Source of the DNA: Rhizomys pruinosus
Taxonomy: Eukaryota; Chordata; Mammalia; Rodentia; Spalacidae
Direction: 5' to 3'
Assembly: GCA_009823505.1 (NCBI GenBank)
Contig: VZQC01009567.1
Coordinates: 94,378-158,377 of the forward strand
DNA length: 64,000 nucleotides
Position numbers and translations under genes: made by a program. This document shows positions 56,765 to 64,000 of the stretch, piece after piece (position 1 is the stretch's first letter; each line of letters begins with the position of its first letter). The notes beneath the pieces are model-generated. The model was not told where the DNA came from. It worked only from the letters and a program-made list of their open reading frames with translations, and searched no databases.

Positions 56765-57358
56765 TGTTGGTCTTTTAATCACGCATGGCCACAATCCACA
56801 CAATGTTCTTCCCTCCTAGAACCAGGCTGGCAGCTTCACAAGGCTATAAGCCTCAGAGCTGTCTCCTGCCAGCAGGCTAACAGTTCCTAGGCTGAGCTTC
56901 TGGCAAGGAATGGGAGAGGGACCATGAGAAATGACCATACAAGAAATGAAACAGACTCAAAGACAAGATCCAGAAGAAAAGTGACTCTCCCCTTTATTCA
57001 TGCCAGCAATGTGTTTATATACTAAAGCTACTGTGCTCTGGGAAAGGAAGTGGGGGGGCAGGAGGAAGAGAAGGGTGAACCACTTTGGCTCCTCCCAGGG
57101 GCAGCAGAGCTCCTGTTTGTGCAACCAGTAAATTAGAGGTGTGACATTTTTGCTCAATACCTCAAAGGAAGGCCATCAGGGTCTGGAACTTTGCAGAGAT
57201 AGGTGAGTCAGGATATACCACAATATCCCCACCTCATGGAGCTACAAATAACTCACAGAGACAAATTGAATGCCCATGGAGATATTAGACAACTCACGGA
57301 AGTTCCAGGACAGGACTTTCTGGTCCTGCCTCGAGCCACACAAAGTTTCATTCCTACA
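56765..57358 (-). repeat. ERV-2 3' LTR
   Basis: Minus strand begins TGTAGGAATGAAACTTTG and ends GACCAACA. It carries a TATATAAA box (near 57021-57014) and an AATAAA about 20 bases later, typical of a compact R region. Confidence 0.78.
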
Positions 57359-57463
57359 GACCCTCATTTTTTCTTTTATTAAAATGGAGCATTAATGTCA
57401 GAGTCCTCCACAAGATCTTTTGGGATGGCCTGATATTGAACTAAAACAGTCTGGGCTGTGACC

Positions 57464-58340
57464 TCATGAGAGTATTGACTTGGTTTTTGATAAACTGGAG
57501 AACACAGGGTGTGATAGGAGAACGCCTAGGGTGAAAATGGGTCCCAGCAAAGGAAGCAACCAGGCAGTCAAGGGGTTGGAAAACCATGGGACAGAAACTT
57601 GTGGGGAGTACCTTGTATGGAGTTCTTTCCTAAGGTCATTTAGGGCTTTAACATTTTGTTCAACTACACCAGATTCATTAACATAAAAGCAACATTCCTC
57701 CCCCCAGGAACACACAGGTTGCCACATTTTCTACAATCAGTAAGTCCAGGGCTCACCAGTTCTGCATCACCACATTGGCCAGAGAAGTTATCTGTCTCTG
57801 GAGGAATTCAAGGCTGTTCATTGTGGATGTCGTTGCTTCATCAAGCTTATTTTGGAAGTCTGCTTCCATGCTGTAAACTTTTCTAGGGCTCTGCCCACAG
57901 TTTCCACCACTGCTGTGTAAAGAATGATGTCTAGGCTGACTAGAAGCAGGATAAATATCTATCTCTTTTGATGGTTCAGGTCTGGCCACAGTATCCAAGC
58001 AACTTCTTCCTTCTCATAAAGGAAGAGCTGGGGAATAATAAAAACAGGCAAGCAAATTCCAGAACCAGTAGCATTTGCACAGAGGGAGACAGTTCCCTCA
58101 CACCAGAGAAAAAAACAGAGATTTGACACATAGGGTCCTGTGGAGGGGGACATTCCAGAGGCACCTAGGGTCTGGGGCTGCTGCAGCTCTCACTAAACAA
58201 ATACAAAGTGTCGTGAGTCAGTCAAAGACATAAATGCTATGAAATACTGGTCCTGTCTCCTGAGGGGCAGATTCCTGTGGAGAGGTGTTAGAAGGAAAGG
58301 CAATAAGGAGAGGGCATGTAAGGGATGCACAGAAAAACAC
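57464..58340 (-). pseudogene. env: ERV-2 env remnant
   Basis: Surface-subunit scraps (58340-57960) and the transmembrane subunit (57998-57464) with Cys motif, ectodomain and a membrane-anchor-like hydrophobic run (LTAWLLPLLGPIFTLGVLL). Frames change at least twice. The first Cys of CX6CC lies in a neighbouring frame. Confidence 0.65.
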
Positions 58341-58384
58341 TGGGAGACATTGGGGTGGGTGCTGTAGTTCTTTGGCTAGATCTT

Positions 58385-58930
58385 GTAAAGGTTGTAACTT
58401 TTTCCCTGGTAAGGGCCACTGCTCAATTCAGACCAGATCATCTGACTTCCAGTCCAGATGAGTGGGAACATACTCTGCAGTGACCCTCAGGATTGGGGGT
58501 GCTTCTTGCAATGATGGAGGCATTTTCCCCGAGTTGAATGGCCTGTCTGGGCATGGTTGGTCTCATTTGGAGTGCCAATAACCACATCCAAAGCCTCCAA
58601 AAAATCTTGCCTTAGCAGATTGATATTAGTGGGTGCTATTAATGGGAAAATCTGGCTGGTGTTTCCATCAGGGTCCTCTCAGGTGTAAACATTTTTAATG
58701 ATGTAGGACTGTGAAAGTCCTCCTATTCCTAGAAGTTTAGGTCCTGGAAGTAAGAGCCAGTCAGGGGGAATTTCTTGTTGTTTTAATTTCTTGTTGTCTG
58801 CCCCTGTATCCATCAAACATTTAAAGGGCTTCCCCCAATTTTAATCGTCAATGCAAGATGTGAGCCTTCTGAAATTGGTGCTGCTCAAAGGGCATGTACT
58901 GAATCTCTTTCCTTCCCCTTTTATTCCCTG
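58385..58930 (-). pseudogene. pro: ERV-2 protease and pol start remnant
   Basis: Aligns with 12650-13160 of ERV-1. After this the alignment jumps to env, marking deletion of reverse transcriptase, RNase H and integrase. Confidence 0.6.
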
Positions 58931-58947
58931 AGATAGGGGTCGCCTGC

Positions 58948-60531
58948 CTAAAATTTTAAAGGTGGAAATTGTTTGCCATCTTTATCATACTTTGAGTGGC
59001 AGTCTTTTCTCCAATGGTATCCTTTTTTACACCAAGGGCAGAGAACACATGAGGAGTGTTCAGAGGGCACTCCAGGAGAGACTGACACTTCAGGGCACTG
59101 TCTTCTCCAACGCCCTTGGCCTCCACAGTTGAAGCATTTTTCATTTGCGGTGACAGCAGCCACAAAGGCTTGAGCTAGATAATTAGCTTTGTGGGAGGCT
59201 GTGCCCATGTCCTGAGTTGCTACTATTCATCTGTCATAATGGTCATCTTTTAAGCCCTGGCATGCTTGCTTGCATTCAGAAGTCATTCCTTCCCAGACAG
59301 TGCTCTTAAGGAGCATTTCCCTGGCTTCAGGGTTGGGGATTTTTCTCTCTAGGCTGCTTTTAGTTCTTAAGATAAAGTCAGGCAGGCGTTCCTCAGGTTT
59401 TTGCCTTGAAAACAATAACGAGGAACACACCTGGGATTCAGTAGGTGGTGTAATTCAATCCCAAGCCTGTAGGGCACAAAGGTGAACCTGGTCAAATTAC
59501 CCTGGGGCCAGCCCAGCCTGCTGCATCCCTGTGTTAAAATCTCCTTCCCTAAAAAGCTTTTCATAACCCCAGTCTACATTAGGTTGCCCTTGATATCTCT
59601 GAACGTGTTGGAGACATGCGTCTCTGTACAGTGCTTTCCATTTTAAGAATAGTGGAGCTGGAAGTGAAGATCTACTGATATCTCTCCAGTCTTGGGGAGT
59701 GTTAAGAAAAGCACAAAAGCTCAGGAGAATGGACTTTGTCCACAGTGCCTGAACACCATTCTCCCAAACTGCTTACCTGAGTTCTTTTAAGTCAATTACC
59801 TGGTACGGGTACCAGTTCAGAGGACGACCCCAAGTTGGAGCTACATTAACAGGGAACCCTTGTATATGAAGGTCTTGGTTATCCCTGATTTGGCACAGTC
59901 TTTCTGTGGCACACAGGGAAGAAGCTAAAGGAAAAGTAGCTTCTGGCCCTTTTAGAAAAAAATAGCTGGGAATGAAGGGAGAGGTTAAGGCCAGCCACTT
60001 AGATGTTTTGATTAACCTGTTTTGTTACCACTGGGTCTGAAACTGGGGGGCTTTCAGAGGGAAATTTATTGAGGGCCTCAAGGGGAGATTTAGCAGGTTC
60101 TTGGGAGGAGGGGATCTGTTACCTTGTCCTCTGAATCATCGCTGCTGCTACCCACGCTGCTGCTGCTGGCTGCTTTGCCATTGGCTACTTTAGGTTGTGC
60201 TCAAGCTCAGGTGGGTCTGTTATTTAATTTTGTTGGTTTCCCTTCATTGCATGACCTGGTGGGAGGGCCCTAAACATTGTCTCACTGTGACTAACAGTGG
60301 CACTTGAAAGATGCTGGAGCACTCTCTCACTGTCTAGCATTCTATGCCACATGTGACCAAGATTCTGAATTCCATAAGTACTCAGAGGACATTCACAGGG
60401 TGATATTAAGGGTCTCACTCCAAAAAGAGGCAGCTTCTCACGTGGAGATTTTGACTCCTTGGCTCTTGAGGAGCATCTTTATTTTCTTAGCCTGTGGGTC
60501 CTTTTGGTCTGCCTGTTTGTTTTCCATGATA
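58948..60531 (-). pseudogene. gag: ERV-2 gag remnant
   Basis: A start near 60531 opens MENKQADQKDPQ, then matrix-like sequence (SESWSHVWHRML) with stops. Capsid at 59880-59230 matches ERV-1 11428-12050. The nucleocapsid is an open 86-codon frame at 59208-58948 with two zinc boxes (CFNCGGQGRWRRQC and CPWCKKGYHWRKDC); the first lacks the usual His. Confidence 0.68.
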
Positions 60532-60862
60532 AAGAAAGGCAGGAAATGCTAGTGGTTACAGAAAAGACAGATCAAAGACTAATCTAGCGTGAAAAAGAGA
60601 TTTTTCCACAGAGATGGGCCAAAACCCTGGCCATATAGAGGAGAAATGCTGAAAGACAGATTAAAAGATTAATCTCACATGAAAGAAATTTTCACAGAGA
60701 AGGCCAATAGCCTGACCTCTACCCTGAACCCTATTTTGAGGGGTGGTACTTCCCTCCTTCATGGTGAACCCTCCTAGATGTGCCCCTCTTGTGGGGGAAA
60801 GGGAGCTGAGAGAGACAGTCCGAGAAAATACTTTTTTTCTACTTCTTCTGGTGCCAAGTCAA

Positions 60863-60880
60863 GCCCCACGTTGGGTGCCA
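60863..60880 (-). promoter_or_regulatory. ERV-2 primer-binding site, tRNA-Lys(1,2) type
   Basis: Minus strand TGGCACCCAACGTGGGGC is one base from the Lys(1,2) primer site used by betaretroviruses. Confidence 0.85.
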
Positions 60881-60903
60881 GTTGTTGGAGATATATATAT
60901 ATA

Positions 60904-60904
60904 N
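60904..60904. other. N base / probable assembly join
   Basis: Sits where the ERV-2 5' LTR should begin, inside an AT run; beyond it an unrelated L1 3' end starts. Confidence 0.8.
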
Positions 60905-61572
60905 CATCCTTCAAAAACATGACACACAGCTTTTCAACCTTCCAATATGGACTGAAGACTCATGTCTCTCCAAGAATCCTCCAAACCTTCAGTGCCAGAT
61001 GTGGACTGCTGAGACATCTAGTTTGTGGATTGAGCTACAACTGGGGTTTCAGCCTCTTCAGAGTATAGACTACCCTTGTCAGACTACCCAGGCTGTATCA
61101 TGGAGGCCAGCACAGGAAGATCAAGACAGGATGTGGTGCTTAGTGGACCTCATTTGGTGACCATGGGAAGGGAAAACCCCAGTGTGGAGCACAAGGGCAG
61201 AACAGATAGTGGTGTGGGCTTGCCAAGGAGAAGCCTTCAAACATGACATCTTTCAGCCTAACAGAGAAAAATCATAAGCTGAAGATGCTAAACCTATGAT
61301 ATATGTGGCATGCATATATGCATATTTTAGAGTGACGCAAATTGGAGGGAATAACAACAACATAAAGACTGGGATGGTGAACTTCTGCTCAAAACAGTAA
61401 ACTTCTGCATCAAAAATTTTAAAAGACTGAAAGATGAAAAATATGTTTGGCATAATGCATGAGCTCTGGTGGGGAGGGGGGCAAGGAAGGGGTCACTGGT
61501 TTAGATTTAATTGGAAATTTTGCATGAAATTCACAAAGTTTCAATAAAAATTGGCTTAAAAAAAGAAATGAC
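60905..61572 (+). mobile_element. L1 3' end
   Basis: Inverted partner of 52395-52720 in its first part. Ends with gcatgagctctggtggggag, caataaaaattgg and an A-rich tail. Confidence 0.6.
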
Positions 61573-62225
61573 ACACTAACATGCATCTCTGCACTCCATC
61601 CTGCTGGACTAAATTCACAAAGAGAATGTAGCTGTGCAGGATAGCCCAGTGTGACAGACATGGGGAAGCTAGCCAGAACTCAAAGACTCCATTCTTTATT
61701 CCTCCTTATAGTGCAGCTGCCTTATTTCATCCAACATGGACCTGGTAGATTCTCCAGTGCATCTTCTCTGATGATGTGGTCCTAATCACAGCGGCCTTGC
61801 TCGTTCTGAGCTCCACTCAGAGTCCAAAGGAAGGAAGGTGGAGGCTGTGACTGGGATTGTCAGGATACCACGGTGACGAGAGTAAGAGAATGGAGGGAAC
61901 AGAGGAAAGGAGGCCTGGCTTATTAAGATCATTTGACAAGGATAGGATCACTTATGCTCTCCATACCTATAAAGGACTAGATATTTGTTCTATAAGAAAC
62001 GTCATAAAACTGAAGTACAAGTGAGTTTTTCATTTTCAGAAATATGTCTCAATGCTTTCAGGTGGCCTGGGGAAATGGCAAAGCTGATAGAAGGAAGCCT
62101 GCTGTGTACACATTGTCAAAATCAAACCAGTGATTAGCCTTATGAGAAGCTTATGAATATAATGGATAGAGGACAGATGGAAGAGATGGACACAGATCAC
62201 AGTGATTCAAAGGTAGAGACCCTAA
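61573..62225 (+). pseudogene. PRP-family relic: promoter, frameshifted exon 1 and start of intron 1
   Basis: Aligns with 42500-43150 of the plus-strand pseudogene. A TATA-like CCTTATAG (61704-61711) is followed by a leader exon whose codons read VLITAALLVLSSTQSPKEG. One base is missing right after the ATG (61771 or 61774), so the ATG frame stops within a few codons. The donor position reads GGAAGGAAGGTGG in place of GGAAGGTAAAG. Homology continues into intron 1 (62060-62150 matches 43055-43150) and fades near 62225. Exons 2 and 3 are absent from the rest of the window. Confidence 0.65.
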
Positions 62226-62834
62226 ATAATGCTTACTCTCTTTCACCCAGTAATAATCAGTCTCCAATAGTTCTCAATCTAAGGCCGGGCCACCATCTTT
62301 TTCTCTCATTCCATTCTGGGCCCCTGTCTGATTGAGTCAGCATGCATCCTGTGCTCAATTCCACCACTGTCACACATTCACAGGTGTGGGGTTCCACTGC
62401 CCTGAAAGCCTCAAATTCATATATTCATGAATCAACCCTCGCTCTTAAAATCTTTCTGGCCCATCTTTCAAAATAGACTCTGAGTTATGGGTGGGTGAGG
62501 TTCAATATAGGTGTCCTACCCAGGGAAACACATCCTGCAATCTCTTATTCTTCAAAAGTGTCCTGTTGTGGCCTTCTATGTGTGTCACACAAAGTTGGAT
62601 AAGGAAGCTTCATTGGTGAGAGTTGAGAGATGGATTCATTTTCTCTCTACTCCTTGATCCACTATGTTCCATGAGCCTTAGGTGAAAAGGTTCAATGGTA
62701 GATGTGTCTCCTAGGACATACATATATTATCTCTGTCTGACCAGTTATGGAATTCTGCATTGGCATCCATCTGTTGCAAAAAGGAGCTCCTTTGATGAAT
62801 GGTGTTCAGTATACTTGTCTCTAAATATAAGAAG

Positions 62835-62877
<43 letters not shown>

Positions 62878-63479
62878 CAGATAGACAGACAGATAGATAT
62901 ATATCACATTGGGTAAAAAAAATTTCATGTCTCAAGATATGACAAAGATAAGGTTTGCTCTAGGATCGATGTCCTCTCCAAACATGTGTATTTGTCTGAC
63001 TTGACAGTGCCACCCGTGAGTTCAGTCCCACTGAAAGGGATTTAAGCTCCATTATATAGCTGTTGATTACCCTCCAGATAACAGTGTCACTATGTTCTCC
63101 ATAGTGAACCAACAGAGGTCCTGTGTTATGATGGTCCTTGTGAGCATTAGGCTTTAGGGTTAGATTGGACCATTGATTGATTTTCTCCCTTAGCAGTTTG
63201 AAAATTATCATCTAGCATTATGAGAACTAAACTTCATGTAGAAGGCCTTCCAAGTCAGTTCTTGCTCCATTGTTCCAAGGTGTGTATCTGAAGTATGTGC
63301 TGTCTTTACAGTAGAGTCTTATCATCTAGTTCTGGGAGATAACCAAGAGCTTTGGGAATACTCTGTGTTATTTTGGTATCTCTTGGACCACTCTCAAAAA
63401 CCAGTCAAAGGGATATCTCTTATGATTGTCACTGTGTTCCTTGCCATAAGGCCCATAGGAATACATATGCAACAATATT
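62226..63479. other. Unassigned sequence with GATA microsatellite
   Basis: No PRP exon 2 or 3. Text near 62960-63440 looks repetitive but I cannot name it. No credible open frame. Confidence 0.3.
62834..62900. repeat. GATA/GACA microsatellite
   Basis: About 16 tetranucleotide units, mostly GATA with GACA near the end. Confidence 0.95.
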
Positions 63480-64000
63480 CAGGAGATCTCCCCAGTCCAG
63501 CTGAGGCAAGTGCAGGTAGGTAGGCAGCAGCTGGGTGCTTCAGCAAGGCTGATTGCTGATTGGTTTAATATAGTTAATCCGTTAATCCAGTTGTCTTTGG
63601 CTTAATTGGCTTTTGTGGCTGTGGGGGCAGAGTTATCCTCCCAGCTGAAAATAAAGGTGGTGTTGAGTCTTGAGATCTGAGATCTCCCCAGTCCAGCTGA
63701 GGAAAGGCAGGTGACGGGGCGCAGGCTAAAGAGCAGGCCCACAGTCCCCCTTCCCCCCCACAAACTGGGATTACTAAGGCATCTGAAGGAGGCAAGCAAA
63801 GCAAGCCTTCAACACAGTGAAGAGACATTTAGGACTCACATTGGAATACAGGCAAGGAGAAGCCCATATGCCAGGAACACAAAGAAGAGACAACACTGGA
63901 AAGGGACAGGATATTCCCACATCAAGCTCTACCAACCCTATGGAAGATTACTACAGTGTGATCCCCCTGGGGATGGCCCAGGACACAGATATCAGAAACA
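63480..64000 (+). mobile_element. L1 5' end: UTR monomers and ORF1 start, continues beyond window
   Basis: gagatctccccagtccagc occurs at about 63483 and again at about 63682, a ~200-base repeat. The ORF1 ATG is at 63973 (MAQDTDIR) and matches the reverse L1 at 11197. The element is cut by the window edge. Confidence 0.8.

Larger units (their letters stand above)
56765..60883 (-). mobile_element. ERV-2: same family as ERV-1, reverse, with tRNA-Lys(1,2) primer site
   Basis: Minus strand. Primer-binding site (60880-60863), leader, gag (from about 60531 to 58950), protease (about 58900-58560), a short pol N-terminal scrap to about 58385, then env (58340-57464) and the 3' LTR. Most of pol is deleted. 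The 5' LTR is lost at the N at 60904. Nucleocapsid (59208-58948) has two CCHC-type boxes; transmembrane env has the ECCFYVN part of CX6CC. It aligns with ERV-1 over capsid, nucleocapsid, protease, env and LTR. Confidence 0.85.

Noticed and set aside
62834..62900. CRISPR-like or protein-coding repeat
   Set aside because: Plain GATA/GACA microsatellite.
1..64000. Taste-receptor (Tas2r) or other neighbours usual around PRP loci
   Set aside because: No intact ~300-codon seven-helix frame is visible in any frame.

Overview
The window is mammalian nuclear DNA from a muroid rodent. SINEs of the B1, B2/B3 and ID classes, rodent L1 LINEs in several states of decay, and class II endogenous retroviruses fill most of it. 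I lean towards a cricetid over mouse or rat, but I cannot fix the species. There are no bacterial features, no rRNA or tRNA genes and no CRISPR array.

The only host gene family I recognise is the salivary proline-rich-protein (PRP) family, identified by its signal-peptide exon (MLVVLLTAALLVLSTAQ). Pieces of at least six copies are present. One copy is intact on the minus strand: exon 1 at 28140-28203, exon 2 at 23204-23542, exon 3 from 21991. It predicts a ~134-residue secreted acidic, Gln/Glu-rich protein that lacks the tandem proline repeats. A second copy on the plus strand (42.7-46.7 kb) is a pseudogene with a lost donor, two stops and a lost acceptor. A third copy (61.6-62.2 kb) keeps only a frameshifted exon 1. 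Three more copies keep only the terminal exon (813, 7196, 49954). The intact gene and the plus-strand pseudogene are divergent arms of a very large imperfect palindrome (about 21.4-31 kb against 40-47.6 kb). Its spacer carries a further nested inverted repeat, a retrocopy, an L1 and an ERV.

Layout: 0-2 kb PRP terminal-exon copy and old L1; 2-5 kb L1 with nested B2 and a younger L1 3' end; 5.1-5.4 kb LTR-like repeat; 5.4-7.7 kb duplicon and PRP terminal exon; 7.7-11.4 kb two L1 pieces joined tail to tail; 11.4-18.2 kb 5'-truncated ERV with betaretroviral gag/pro/pol, gamma-type env and a 3' LTR; 18.2-21.3 kb L1 with 5'UTR monomers; 21.4-28.3 kb intact PRP-family gene; 28.3-34.5 kb upstream duplicons and retrocopy; 34.6-40 kb L1 holding a two-LTR class II ERV (35852-38585); 40-47.2 kb PRP pseudogene arm; 47.2-49 kb L1; 49.8-51 kb PRP terminal-exon copy; 51-55 kb L1 pieces; 55.0-55.8 kb orphan PRP upstream segment; 56.8-60.9 kb second member of the first ERV family (minus), bracketed by two N bases; 60.9-61.6 kb L1 3' end; 61.6-62.2 kb PRP exon-1 relic; 62.2-63.5 kb unassigned plus a GATA microsatellite; 63.5-64 kb the 5' end of an L1 running off the window.

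All three ERVs are defective as read. Identities come from reading motifs and aligning paralogous stretches by eye. No database search was run.
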